Source: Roseivivax halodurans JCM 10272 (GTDB taxonomy: Bacteria > Pseudomonadota > Alphaproteobacteria > Rhodobacterales > Rhodobacteraceae). Taken from it: DNA of 64,000 nt. Of the stretch, positions 24,832 through 32,649 are shown one piece after another. The stretch's first letter is position 1, and every line of letters starts with the position of its first letter. The notes beneath the pieces were generated by a model. The model did no database searches. It was not told the DNA's origin and saw only the letters and a program-made list of their open reading frames with translations. The DNA lies in NCBI RefSeq assembly GCF_000521785.1, contig NZ_JALZ01000005.1:1-64000 (forward strand), in the 5' to 3' direction. A program made the translations under genes and the position numbers.

Positions 24832-25431
24832 GTGGCGCGGAGCCAGGGACGCTATTCGCGCTACGTCGCCATGCTCAAGCTCGCGCTGCCGCTGGTGGCG
24901 CTGGCGCTTCTGTCCACGATCTTCCTCTTCGCGCGTGACACCGATCCCGCCGCCAACCTTCCCGTCCAGACCCGCGCCGATCTCGCAGGGCGGGCCTCCG
25001 AGATGGTGACGGATCCGAGCTATTCCGGGATCACGGATTCGGGCGCGATGCTGACGCTCAGCGCGCGGTCGGCGCGGCCCGACCCCGAGGCCGAGGGGCG
25101 GGTGCGCGCCGAGGGGCTCGATGCGGCGATGAGCTTCGACGACGGCAGCCGGATCGACCTCTCGGCTCCGGACGCGCGTCTCGACGACGGCGAGGACAGG
25201 ATCGACCTGCAGGGCGGCGTGACGATCCGGAGCTCGCAAGGCTACACGCTCAGCACCGATGCGCTATCCTCAGCCATGAGCCGGATCTTTGCCGAGAGCG
25301 AGGGGCCGGTCGAAGGCACGGGGCCGGCCGGGACGCTGCGGGCGGGCCGTATGACGATCGAGGAGCAGGGCGCGGAGGGCGAGGTCCGCATGCTCTTCAC
25401 GGATGGCGTCGAGATGGTATACGAGCCATGA
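24832..25431 (+). CDS. lptC: LPS export protein LptC
   Basis: LptC is the single-pass inner-membrane component that passes lipopolysaccharide from LptBFG to LptA. The 199-residue product has a short cytoplasmic start, one membrane helix (ALPLVALALLSTIFLFA, about residues 17-33) and a periplasmic beta-jellyroll. The GTG at 24832 behind GAGGAGGCGGAG is favoured over an upstream TTG. It directly precedes lptA and lptB. LptF, LptG and LptD are not in the window. Confidence 0.88.
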   Translation: MARSQGRYSRYVAMLKLALPLVALALLSTIFLFARDTDPAANLPVQTRADLAGRASEMVTDPSYSGITDSGAMLTLSARSARPDPEAEGRVRAEGLDAAMSFDDGSRIDLSAPDARLDDGEDRIDLQGGVTIRSSQGYTLSTDALSSAMSRIFAESEGPVEGTGPAGTLRAGRMTIEEQGAEGEVRMLFTDGVEMVYEP

Positions 25432-25451
25432 GATATGAAAGGTCCTTCCGC

Positions 25452-25949
25452 ATGATCCGTGCCACAATTCTTGCCGCCGGGCTGTCGCTCTGGGCCGGCA
25501 TGGCCGCCGCGCAGGGCGCCGAGGTGGCCTTCGGCGGGATCCGGCAGGACAGCTCGCTCCCGGTGGAGATCAGCGCCGACCAGCTCGAGGTGAACCAGTC
25601 CGACGGCACCGCGCTCTATACCGGCGAGGTGGTGATCGGGCAGGGCGAGATGCGCCTCGCCGCGCCGCGGGTGCTGGTGGTCTACGGCGAGGCCGCGGGC
25701 CGGATCAGCCGGCTCGAGGCGACGGGCGGCGTGACGCTGGTGTCGGGCGAGGAGGCGGCCGAGGCCGACCGCGCCGATTACGACATCGATGCGGGCACGG
25801 TCGAGATGACCGGAAACGTGCTGCTGACGCAGGGCGACAACGCCCTGACGTCGGAGCGTATGGTGGTCGATCTGGACAGCGGCACGGCGCAGATGGCGGG
25901 ACGGGTGCGCACGGTGCTGCAGCCGGGCTCCGCAGGCGGATCCGAGTAG
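25452..25949 (+). CDS. lptA: LPS transport periplasmic protein LptA
   Basis: LptA forms the periplasmic bridge for lipopolysaccharide between LptC and LptD. The 165-residue product has a cleavable signal peptide ([21 protein letters not shown]) and an OstA-like jellyroll with [19 protein letters not shown] and [12 protein letters not shown]. The start at 25452 has AAAGG 9 bases upstream. An in-frame ATG at 25428 overlaps the lptC stop (ATGA) and would add eight residues; translational coupling makes it a real alternative. Confidence 0.88.
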   Translation: MIRATILAAGLSLWAGMAAAQGAEVAFGGIRQDSSLPVEISADQLEVNQSDGTALYTGEVVIGQGEMRLAAPRVLVVYGEAAGRISRLEATGGVTLVSGEEAAEADRADYDIDAGTVEMTGNVLLTQGDNALTSERMVVDLDSGTAQMAGRVRTVLQPGSAGGSE

Positions 25950-25951
25950 CG

Positions 25952-26713
25952 ATGTCCCCGAAACCCGATCTCAGCGTGGCGGACGGGCCGCACGGTTTGC
26001 AGGTGCGTCACCTGCGCAAGAGCTACCGCAAGAAGGTGGTGATCCGCGACGTGTCGATCTCGCTCGACCGGGGCGAGGTGGTGGCGCTGCTCGGGCCGAA
26101 CGGGTCGGGCAAGACGACGAGCTTCTACGCCATCGCGGGGCTGGTGAATCCCGAGGGCGGGCAGGTGCTGATCGACGGGCAGGACGCGACCTACCTGCCG
26201 ATGTACCGCCGCGCGCGGCTCGGCATCGGGTACCTGCCGCAGGAGATGTCGATTTTCCGCGGGCTGTCGGTCGAGGACAACATCCTGTCGATCCTCGAGA
26301 TCGCGGAGCCGAAGGGCCACAAGCGGCGCAACCGGCTCGAGCAGCTGCTGAGCGAGTTCTCGATCGAGCATCTGCGCCGCGCGCCAGCGCTGGCGCTCTC
26401 GGGCGGCGAGCGGCGGCGGGTCGAGATCGCGCGCTGCCTTGCGGCCGATCCGAAGTTCCTGCTGCTCGACGAGCCCTTCGCGGGGGTCGATCCGATCAGC
26501 GTCGGCGATATCCGGCATCTCGTCTCGGACCTGCGCAACCGCGGCATCGGGGTGCTGATCACCGATCACAACGTGCGCGAGACGCTCGAGATCGTCGACC
26601 GCGCCTACATCCTGCATGACGGGCAAGTGCTGATGTCGGGCACGCCCGACGAGGTGGTCAAGAACGAGAACGTGCGCCGGGTCTATCTCGGCGACAGCTT
26701 CCGGTTCGGATGA
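25952..26713 (+). CDS. lptB: LPS export ABC transporter ATPase LptB
   Basis: LptB is the cytoplasmic ATPase dimer that powers LptFG extraction of lipopolysaccharide. The 253-residue product has Walker [10 protein letters not shown] (48-56), Q-loop [17 protein letters not shown], signature [15 protein letters not shown], Walker [14 protein letters not shown] and switch His in [10 protein letters not shown]. The N-terminal dozen residues are an extension relative to E. coli LptB. It starts 2 bases after the lptA stop. The following gap to hpf holds no rpoN, unlike the common lptB-rpoN-hpf order. Confidence 0.95.
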   Translation: MSPKPDLSVADGPHGLQVRHLRKSYRKKVVIRDVSISLDRGEVVALLGPNGSGKTTSFYAIAGLVNPEGGQVLIDGQDATYLPMYRRARLGIGYLPQEMSIFRGLSVEDNILSILEIAEPKGHKRRNRLEQLLSEFSIEHLRRAPALALSGGERRRVEIARCLAADPKFLLLDEPFAGVDPISVGDIRHLVSDLRNRGIGVLITDHNVRETLEIVDRAYILHDGQVLMSGTPDEVVKNENVRRVYLGDSFRFG

Positions 26714-26761
26714 CGCCGTTCGGCGGCGACCGGGATTCGCCAACTTCGCTGCCGGATTCGT

Positions 26762-26792
26762 TTGACAGGGGCGCAACTTCGGGCCTCAATAT
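26762..26792 (+). promoter_or_regulatory. Candidate sigma-70-type promoter upstream of hpf
   Basis: TTGACA at 26762-26767 matches the -35 consensus exactly. The downstream AT-rich CTCAATAT (26785-26792) could hold the -10 with a 17-19 base spacer, but its match is only partial. It lies in the 245-base gap between lptB and hpf, about 165 bases before the hpf start. Confidence 0.4.
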
Positions 26793-26958
26793 TCGTCATG
26801 ACGCTTTCAGTTCGGTCATGCCTGCCCCCTTGGCCCCGCCTCCCGGCGGCGCAGCAGGCGGTTCCGAACGGGGCGTCATGTGTCCCGACCGTAGCGATCC
26901 CTGAAGGCCGCATTCGCGGCCAGGTTGCGATCGCCTTTCTCTGAGGAGGGGAGATTCC

Positions 26959-27525
26959 ATGCGTTACCAGATCACAGGCAAGCAGATCGATATCGGCGCC
27001 GCGCTCCAGACCCATGTCGAGACCCAGCTCTCGGCGATGCTCGAGAAATATGCCGGACGTCCCACGGATGCCAACGTGATCTTTTCGAAGTCCGCACATG
27101 AATATGTCTGCGAGACGATCATCCATCTCTCGACGGGAATCATGTGCACCGCGAAGGCCCACGCGACCGAGATCTACGCCGCCTTCGAGGCCTGTTCGGA
27201 GAAGCTCGACAAGCAATTGCGCCGCTATAAGCGCCGTTTGAAGGATCATCACAAGGACCGTGCGGCACCGGTTGAACTCATGCAGGCGGCCTCGTATATC
27301 CTCGCCGGATCAGGCCAGGGGGACGAGACGGAAGAGCCCGACTCGCTCCAGCCCATCATCGTGGCCGAGATGGAGACCAAGATCCCGTCGCTGTCCGTGG
27401 GAGAGGCCGTCATGCAGATGGAGCTCGCCGGCGCGCCGGTCCTGGTGTTCCGGAACGAGAAGAAGGACGGCGTGAACGTCGTCTATCGCCGCGAGGACGG
27501 CAACATCGGCTGGATCGATCCGTAA
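26959..27525 (+). CDS. hpf: Long-form ribosome hibernation promoting factor
   Basis: HPF binds the 30S decoding region and, in the long form, dimerises ribosomes into 100S particles in resting cells. The 188-residue product has an N-terminal S30AE domain (MRYQITGKQIDIGAALQ to about residue 100, with the basic KQLRRYKRRLKDHHK). After a linker comes the C-terminal dimerisation domain with PSLSVGEAVMQMELAGAPVLVFRN and NVVYRREDGNIGWIDP. ATG 26959 follows GAGGGGAG. It precedes ptsN by 57 bases, the usual pairing. Confidence 0.94.
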   Translation: MRYQITGKQIDIGAALQTHVETQLSAMLEKYAGRPTDANVIFSKSAHEYVCETIIHLSTGIMCTAKAHATEIYAAFEACSEKLDKQLRRYKRRLKDHHKDRAAPVELMQAASYILAGSGQGDETEEPDSLQPIIVAEMETKIPSLSVGEAVMQMELAGAPVLVFRNEKKDGVNVVYRREDGNIGWIDP

Positions 27526-27582
27526 CCGGCCGCAGAGACCTTGGAGCCGGGCGAGCCGCCCCGCGAAAGAGCAGGCGCGTAA

Positions 27583-28047
27583 ATGAACGTTATTGACCTT
27601 CTGAACCCCGCGGCCGTCCGCGTGATATCGGGCGCGTCGAGCAAGAAGCGACTGATGCACGATCTTGCCGAGACTGCCGCGTCGGCCTACGGGGTCGACA
27701 ACCATCAGACCGTCGAGGCGCTGATGGAGCGCGAGAGCCTCGGGCCGACGGGAGTCGGCCACGGTGTCGCGCTGCCGCATGCGCGTCTGCGCGGGCTCGA
27801 GCGCGTGGTGGGCTCGTTCATCCTGCTCGAGCGGCCGATCGACTTCGAGGCGGTGGACCGCCAGCCGGTGGACATCGTCTTCGGCCTCTTCGCGCCCGAG
27901 GATGCGGGCGTCGAGCATCTGAAGGCGCTGGCGCTGGTGTCGCGCACGCTGCGGGATGCGGGCTTCTGCAACAAGCTGCGGGCGAACCCGGACCCGGGGA
28001 AGCTCTTCACCATCCTCACCGAGGTCGCGCCGGTTCAGGCGGCCTGA
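27583..28047 (+). CDS. ptsN: Nitrogen-PTS EIIA protein PtsN
   Basis: PtsN is the terminal phosphoacceptor of the nitrogen-related phosphotransferase system and acts as a regulator rather than a sugar transporter. The 154-residue product has the EIIA type-2 fold with the phosphorylatable His in GVGHGVALPHARL (near residue 66). PtsP and NPr partners are not in the window. It usually follows rpoN and hpf; here only hpf is present upstream. Confidence 0.94.
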   Translation: MNVIDLLNPAAVRVISGASSKKRLMHDLAETAASAYGVDNHQTVEALMERESLGPTGVGHGVALPHARLRGLERVVGSFILLERPIDFEAVDRQPVDIVFGLFAPEDAGVEHLKALALVSRTLRDAGFCNKLRANPDPGKLFTILTEVAPVQAA

Positions 28048-28052
28048 GAACT

Positions 28053-28083
28053 CAGCGCCTCCGGCGACGGGCCGGGGGCGCTG
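28053..28083. terminator. Hairpin between convergent ptsN and galE
   Basis: CAGCGCC (28053-28059) pairs with GGCGCTG (28077-28083) with a GC-rich 17-base loop. It fills the 51-base gap between ptsN and galE, which converge here. There is only a short T-run (CCGTTT) on the plus side, so termination strength is uncertain. Confidence 0.4.
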
Positions 28084-28098
28084 CCGTTTCGGGCGGGG

Positions 28099-29082
28099 TC
28101 AGGGGGCGAAGCCGCCGCCCTGATGCCAGCGCCACGCATCCGCGATCATCTGCTGCAGCGTCGAATTCTTCGGCTCCCAGCCGAGCTCCTCGCCCGCGCG
28201 GGTCGAGCCCGAGACGAGCTTGGTCGCATCGCCGGCGCGGCGGGGCCCTTCGGTATAGGGCACTTCCATGTTTGTCACGGTCCGGGAGGCGTCGATCACC
28301 TCGCGCACCGAGAAACCGCGCCCGGTGCCGAGGTTGAAGACCCGGCTGCCCTTGCCGTCGAGCAACCATGACAGCCCGAGCACATGCGCGTCGACGAGGT
28401 CGCAGACATGCACGTAGTCGCGCACGCAGGTGCCGTCGGACGTGTCGTAATCGGTGCCGTGGATCGTCAGCCCATCGCGCTTGCCCTGGATCGCCTCGAG
28501 CATGACGGGGATGAGATGGGTTTCGGGCTCGTGCGCCTCGCCGACCTCGGCCTCGGGATCGGCGCCGGCGACGTTGAAGTAGCGGAAGATCACCGATTGC
28601 AGGGGATAGGCGTTCGCGAAGTCGCGGATCATGTCCTCGACCGCGCGTTTCGAAGCGCCGTAGGCGTTGAGCGGCTCCTGCGGGGTGTGCTCGTCGAGGA
28701 CGACGTTGTCGTGCTCGCCGTAGGTGGCGCAGGTCGAGGAGAAGACGAGGTTGCCGCAGCCCGCCGCCACCATCGCCTCGAGCAGGGTGAGGGAGCCGCC
28801 GACATTGTTGCCCCAGTACTTGCCCGGATTGGACATCGCCTCGCCGACGAGGCTGAGCGCGGCGAAGTGCATGACCGCGACCGGCTGGTGCTCGGCGAAG
28901 GTGCGGTCGAGGGTGGCGCGGTCCGTCAGCTCGCCCTCGACGAGGGGGCCGAACTTCACCGCGTCGCGCCATCCGGTCGAGAGGTTGTCGTAGGTGACGG
29001 GCGTGAAGCCGGCGGCCTTCAGGGCCTTGCAGGCATGCGCGCCGATATAGCCGGCGCCGCCGGTGACCAATACGTTGGGCAT
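28099..29082 (-). CDS. galE: UDP-glucose 4-epimerase
   Basis: GalE interconverts UDP-glucose and UDP-galactose. The 327-residue short-chain dehydrogenase-like protein has the NAD-binding TGGAGYIGAH (7-16), the catalytic Ser region VFSSTCATYG and YGASKRAVEDM with the Tyr-x3-Lys pair. Other hallmarks are FRYFNVAGADPE and VRDYVHVCDLVDAH. The start is ATG 29082 after AGGAAAGG; the frame runs far upstream inside galU in another frame. galU precedes it by 11 bases, so the two form a UDP-sugar supply operon. Confidence 0.95.
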   Translation of the reverse strand: MPNVLVTGGAGYIGAHACKALKAAGFTPVTYDNLSTGWRDAVKFGPLVEGELTDRATLDRTFAEHQPVAVMHFAALSLVGEAMSNPGKYWGNNVGGSLTLLEAMVAAGCGNLVFSSTCATYGEHDNVVLDEHTPQEPLNAYGASKRAVEDMIRDFANAYPLQSVIFRYFNVAGADPEAEVGEAHEPETHLIPVMLEAIQGKRDGLTIHGTDYDTSDGTCVRDYVHVCDLVDAHVLGLSWLLDGKGSRVFNLGTGRGFSVREVIDASRTVTNMEVPYTEGPRRAGDATKLVSGSTRAGEELGWEPKNSTLQQMIADAWRWHQGGGFAP

Positions 29083-29093
29083 GTCGTCCTTTC

Positions 29094-29987
29094 CTATTGC
29101 GCGGCCTTGTCGGAGGAGACGACCTCCTGGAGGTAGCGCCAGAGATCGTCCTTGAGCTCTTCGCGCTCGAGACCGAAGGCGACGGTCGCCTGCAGGAAGC
29201 CCGCCTTGGAGCCGCAGTCGAAGCGCTGGCCGCGGAAGCGCAGGCCGTAGACGCCCTCCGAGCCGCCGATCTCCTGTGCGATGGCGTCGGTGAGCTGGAT
29301 CTCTCCGCCGGCGCCTTCCTTCATGTCGTCGAGGTTCTTGAGCACCTGCGGCGAGAGGATGTAGCGGCCGATCACGGCGAGGTTCGAGGGCGAGTCCTCG
29401 ACCTTCGGCTTCTCGACCATGCCCTTGACCTGCACGAGCGATCCCATGTCCTCGGCGATGTCGAGGATGCCGTAGGAGGAGGTCTTCTCGCGCGGGACTT
29501 CCATGGCGGCGACCATGTTGCCGCCGGATTCGGCATAGGCCTCGACCATCTGCTGCAGGCAGGGCGTGTCGCCGGCGATGACGTCGTCGGGCAGCATGAC
29601 CGCGAAGGGCTCGTCGCCGATGAGCTGGCGCGCGCACCAGACCGCGTGGCCGAGGCCGAGCGCCTTGTGCTGGCGGGTATAGGCGATCTCGCCCGAGTCC
29701 ATGTAGGTCGATTCGAGGATCTTGAGCAGGTCGTCCTTGCCCTTCCGCCGCAGCTCTTCCTCGAGTTGGGGGGCGTGGTCGAAGTAATCCTCGAGCGCGC
29801 CCTTGCCGCGGGAGGTGACGAAGATGAATTCCTTGATGCCGGCGGCGCGCGCCTCGTCGATCGCGTATTGCACGAGCGGCCGGTCGACCAGCGTCATGAT
29901 CTCTTTCGGCACCGATTTCGTGGCCGGGAGGAAGCGCGTTCCGAGACCCGCGACCGGAAAGATCGCCTTGGTTACCTTGTTCTTCAT
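29094..29987 (-). CDS. galU: UTP-glucose-1-phosphate uridylyltransferase
   Basis: GalU makes UDP-glucose from UTP and glucose-1-phosphate, feeding lipopolysaccharide, exopolysaccharide and galactose metabolism. The 297-residue protein has the nucleotidyltransferase opening FPVAGLGTRFLPATKSVPKEIM, followed by EFIFVTSRGKGALEDYFD, PFAVMLPDDVI and LTDAIAQEIG. ATG 29987 follows GGAGG. An inverted repeat at 30073-30097 lies about 85 bases upstream and may be an operator. Confidence 0.95.
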   Translation of the reverse strand: MKNKVTKAIFPVAGLGTRFLPATKSVPKEIMTLVDRPLVQYAIDEARAAGIKEFIFVTSRGKGALEDYFDHAPQLEEELRRKGKDDLLKILESTYMDSGEIAYTRQHKALGLGHAVWCARQLIGDEPFAVMLPDDVIAGDTPCLQQMVEAYAESGGNMVAAMEVPREKTSSYGILDIAEDMGSLVQVKGMVEKPKVEDSPSNLAVIGRYILSPQVLKNLDDMKEGAGGEIQLTDAIAQEIGGSEGVYGLRFRGQRFDCGSKAGFLQATVAFGLEREELKDDLWRYLQEVVSSDKAAQ

Positions 29988-30072
29988 CAGAAGCTCCTCC
30001 GACGTCTGAGCTGGCAGGAATGCCCGTTTGGGTTGTGTTCTGGCACGGGACGATATGCCTAGGCTACCTCAA

Positions 30073-30097
30073 ATTCGGACAATCCCCATATCCGAAT
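30073..30097. promoter_or_regulatory. Inverted repeat upstream of galU, candidate operator
   Basis: ATTCGGA (30073-30079) and TCCGAAT (30091-30097) are exact complements separated by 11 bases, one helical turn centre-to-centre of about 18. It sits in an AT-rich patch about 85 bases before galU. The symmetry fits a dimeric DNA-binding protein; which one is unknown. Confidence 0.4.
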
Positions 30098-30150
30098 GCA
30101 GTGTGGCATCAGTATGTAAGATTAGTGACATACACCCTTCAGGGCGGCGG

Positions 30151-30179
30151 CGCTTTCCCGCGCTCTGCCCGGGAAAGCG
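30151..30179. terminator. Hairpin at the 3' end of cysQ
   Basis: CGCTTTCCCG (30151-30160) and CGGGAAAGCG (30170-30179) form a perfect 10-bp stem with a 9-base loop, 12 bases past the cysQ stop on the minus strand. There is no U-tract, so it may act with Rho or protect the mRNA end. Confidence 0.55.
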
Positions 30180-30190
30180 GCCGGCCGGCA

Positions 30191-30988
30191 TCAGGGCTTC
30201 TTGAGGGACACGCCCGGGGCGTAGGCGATGAAGAAGGGGTTCTCGAAGCCGCGCTTGCCGTAGGTCAGGGGGGTATGGTCCTCGAAGCGGACGACCCGGC
30301 CGCCGGCGCCGTAGAGCACGGCGTGGCCCGCGGCGGTGTCCCATTCCATCGTGCGGCCGAGGCGGGGATAGAGGTCGGCCTCTCCGGTTGCGACGAGGCA
30401 GAACTTCAGCGAGGATCCTGCCGAGGTGCTGTCCTTGACCGCGTATTTGCCGATATAGGCGTCGGTCGCCTCGTCGCGGTGGCTTTTCGACGCGACGACG
30501 ACCAGCGCCTCGGGGTCGGGTTTGGAGACGCTGAGGGGCGTCGTGTCGCCGACCACCTCTTTATGGAAGGCGCCGGTCTCCTCGACGGTCTTGCCGTCGG
30601 CGTCGGTGTAGAAGAGGCGGCCTTTGGCGGGGGCGAAGACGACGCCGCGGCTCGCCACGTTGTCCTCGACGAGGGCGATGTTGACGGTGAAGTCGCCGCG
30701 GCGCTTGACGAATTCCTTGGTGCCGTCGAGCGGGTCGACGATGAGGAAGGTGGCGAGATCCTGATCGTGGGTCTCGGCCTGCTCCTCGGTCACGACCGGA
30801 ATGTCGGGGAAGGCCTCGCGCAGGCCGGCCGAGATCAGGCGGTCGGCCGCCTCGTCCGCCTCGGTCACGGGGCTCTCGTCGGATTTCGTCTTCACGTCGA
30901 AATCGTCGGCCTCGTAGATCTTCATGATCTCGTCGCCGGCTTCGAGGGCGAGGCGGCGCATCACGGTGGTGAGGTCAGCGTAGTTCAA
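30191..30988 (-). CDS. cysQ: 3'(2'),5'-bisphosphate nucleotidase CysQ
   Basis: CysQ removes the 3'-phosphate from 3'-phosphoadenosine 5'-phosphate, a by-product of sulfate assimilation and of carrier-protein activation. The 265-residue inositol-monophosphatase-fold protein has EEQ (metal-binding Glu) in PVVTEEQAE, the hallmark DPLDGTKEFVKR, and the second metal Asp in MEWDTAAGHAVL. The favoured start is TTG 30988 behind GGAAAGGG, giving MNYADLTTVMRRLAL; a longer frame exists but its upstream part is low-complexity and unlike the family. Confidence 0.9.
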   Translation of the reverse strand: MNYADLTTVMRRLALEAGDEIMKIYEADDFDVKTKSDESPVTEADEAADRLISAGLREAFPDIPVVTEEQAETHDQDLATFLIVDPLDGTKEFVKRRGDFTVNIALVEDNVASRGVVFAPAKGRLFYTDADGKTVEETGAFHKEVVGDTTPLSVSKPDPEALVVVASKSHRDEATDAYIGKYAVKDSTSAGSSLKFCLVATGEADLYPRLGRTMEWDTAAGHAVLYGAGGRVVRFEDHTPLTYGKRGFENPFFIAYAPGVSLKKP

Positions 30989-31209
30989 GGTCTTGCCCTT
31001 TCCTTGGCGCAGGGGGCCGGTCCGGTCGGCCGGCGTTGCCCCCTTATGGTCACGGTGCGGGCGCGGCGGCAACCATGCGTGCCCGCCGCTGGCCCCTGAT
31101 GAGAGGGAAACGCGCCAGGGAGCGTGCGGTTGCGGCGCTGCGTGGCAGACTTGGCGGGTCGGGGCCCTTGGGGCATGATCCGGGCATGCGTTTCGGGAGG
31201 GCCGTTTCC

Positions 31210-31806
31210 ATGATCAGATCGCTTGCCGTCCTTCTTGTGGCCGCGGGACCGGCCCTGTCGCAGGAGAGCCTGCCGGCGCTCCATTCGGTCATCGGGGTCG
31301 CGGCGGACGACGTTCTGAACGTCCGGACCGCGCCCGAGGCCTCGGCCGAGAAGATCGGCGAGCTCGGGCCGGAGGCCACGGGAGTCGAGGTGATTGCGGT
31401 GCAGGATGGCTGGGGCCGGGTGAATACCGGCGAGCGGTCGGGCTGGGCGTCGCTCGATTTCCTCGAGGCGGAGCCGGGCGGGAGGCTGCCCGATGTGACG
31501 GAGTTTTCCTGCTTCGGGACAGAGCCGTTCTGGTCGCTCGACGTGGCCGCGGGTGGCACCTCGACGTTTTCCGAGCCGGAGGGCGAGGCGACCTGGCTGA
31601 CCGGGCCGGTGCGGAGCGCCGAGGGGGTGCCCGGCCGCTTCTTCGCCGTGGTGGGCGGCGCGGCGGGCGGAACGCTGGCGCTTGCGATCTCGGCGGAGGA
31701 ATGCGGCGACGGGATGTCGGACCGGCAGTACGGGCTCTCGGCGGCGCTGATCACCACCGGGGAAGGGGCGCGGACGCTGTCGGGATGCTGTTCGCTCTCC
31801 GAATGA
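31210..31806 (+). CDS. Secreted SH3-domain protein
   Basis: The 198-residue protein has a Sec signal peptide (MIRSLAVLLVAAGPALSQ) and a bacterial SH3 domain (about residues 30-90, VAADDVLNVRTAPEASAEKIGEL and NTGERSGWASLDFLE). A C-terminal region with FSCFGTEPFWSLDVAAG resembles the domain found in COG3650-type periplasmic proteins, ending in a Cys pair (SGCCSLSE). SH3 domains of this kind bind cell wall or proteins; the role is unknown. ATG 31210 was chosen for its GGGAGG site; an ATG eight codons upstream is possible. Its stop abuts the alkB stop with no gap. Confidence 0.82.
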   Translation: MIRSLAVLLVAAGPALSQESLPALHSVIGVAADDVLNVRTAPEASAEKIGELGPEATGVEVIAVQDGWGRVNTGERSGWASLDFLEAEPGGRLPDVTEFSCFGTEPFWSLDVAAGGTSTFSEPEGEATWLTGPVRSAEGVPGRFFAVVGGAAGGTLALAISAEECGDGMSDRQYGLSAALITTGEGARTLSGCCSLSE

Positions 31807-32412
31807 TCAGGTCACCACGCGCAGCGTGAGATTGATCCGCCCGCCCTGCGGCAGCAGCGTCGAGGAGCCGAAGCGGATGCGGTCGACGCCGTGATGGCGC
31901 AGGCGCGCCTCGCCGCCCATGACGACGACGTCGCCCGAGCGCAGCCAGAGGGATTCGGTCTTGCCGCCGCGCTCCTCGTTGCCCATCCGGAAGAGCCCCT
32001 CGTCGCCGAGCGAGACCGACACGACCGGCTGGGTGAAGTCGCCCTCGTCGCGGTCCTGATGAAGGCCCATCCGTGCGCCCTCTCCGTACCAGTTGATGAG
32101 GCAGCATTCGGGGGCGCGCGCCTCGGGCGCCACCGTGTCCCAGATGGCGAGGACCTCGTCCGGGATCGGCGGCCATGCCATGCCGTCCGGATGCGTCTCG
32201 GAATAGCGGTAGCCATTGCGGTCGGTGATCCAGCCGAAGCGGCCCGCGGCGGACATCCTGACCGACATGGGACGGCCCCGCGGGGTCACCGGCTGCACCA
32301 GCGGCGCCGCGCGCAGAACCTCCCGCAACGTCGCAACGAGGCTTTCCTGCGCGGGGCGGTCCAGAAAGCCCCGGTGGATGCGGAAGCCGCGGATGTCGAG
32401 AATGTCGCTCAT
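31807..32412 (-). CDS. alkB: AlkB-family alpha-ketoglutarate-dependent dioxygenase
   Basis: AlkB removes methyl groups such as 1-methyladenine and 3-methylcytosine from DNA or RNA by Fe(II)/2-oxoglutarate oxidation. The 201-residue product has the iron ligands HQDRDE (His and Asp) and the distal His in RHHGVDRI, and the 2-oxoglutarate/nucleotide Arg motif RINLTLR at the C-terminus. [14 protein letters not shown] is the family core. The start is ATG 32412; another ATG lies 12 codons upstream. It is convergent with the SH3 gene, with stops touching. Confidence 0.92.
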   Translation of the reverse strand: MSDILDIRGFRIHRGFLDRPAQESLVATLREVLRAAPLVQPVTPRGRPMSVRMSAAGRFGWITDRNGYRYSETHPDGMAWPPIPDEVLAIWDTVAPEARAPECCLINWYGEGARMGLHQDRDEGDFTQPVVSVSLGDEGLFRMGNEERGGKTESLWLRSGDVVVMGGEARLRHHGVDRIRFGSSTLLPQGGRINLTLRVVT

Positions 32413-32503
32413 GCAGGGGATCATCGCGCGGGGCGTGCGCCGGTGCAAACGGGCAGGGTCCGGAAAATGCCGGGGAATATGGCCAATGCGATCGGTACGC
32501 CCG

Positions 32504-32532
32504 CTTGCAGCCTATTTTTGCCCTCCCTATAT
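32504..32532 (+). promoter_or_regulatory. Heat-shock (RpoH-type) promoter candidate for dnaK
   Basis: CTTGCAG (32504-32510) and CCCTATAT (32525-32532), 14 bases apart, resemble the sigma-32 pattern CTTGAAA...CCCCATNT as used in alphaproteobacteria. It lies 118 bases upstream of the dnaK start. Confidence 0.6.
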
Positions 32533-32649
32533 ACCGTCCGAACGCGGAACCGGGGCTTCCCGCATCCGCTGCCGCAACCGGGGCAGGATGCCACAACGGG
32601 TCCGACGCCTCGGAGCATCGCCTTGAAGACGAGAAGGGATCAAAAAGAC

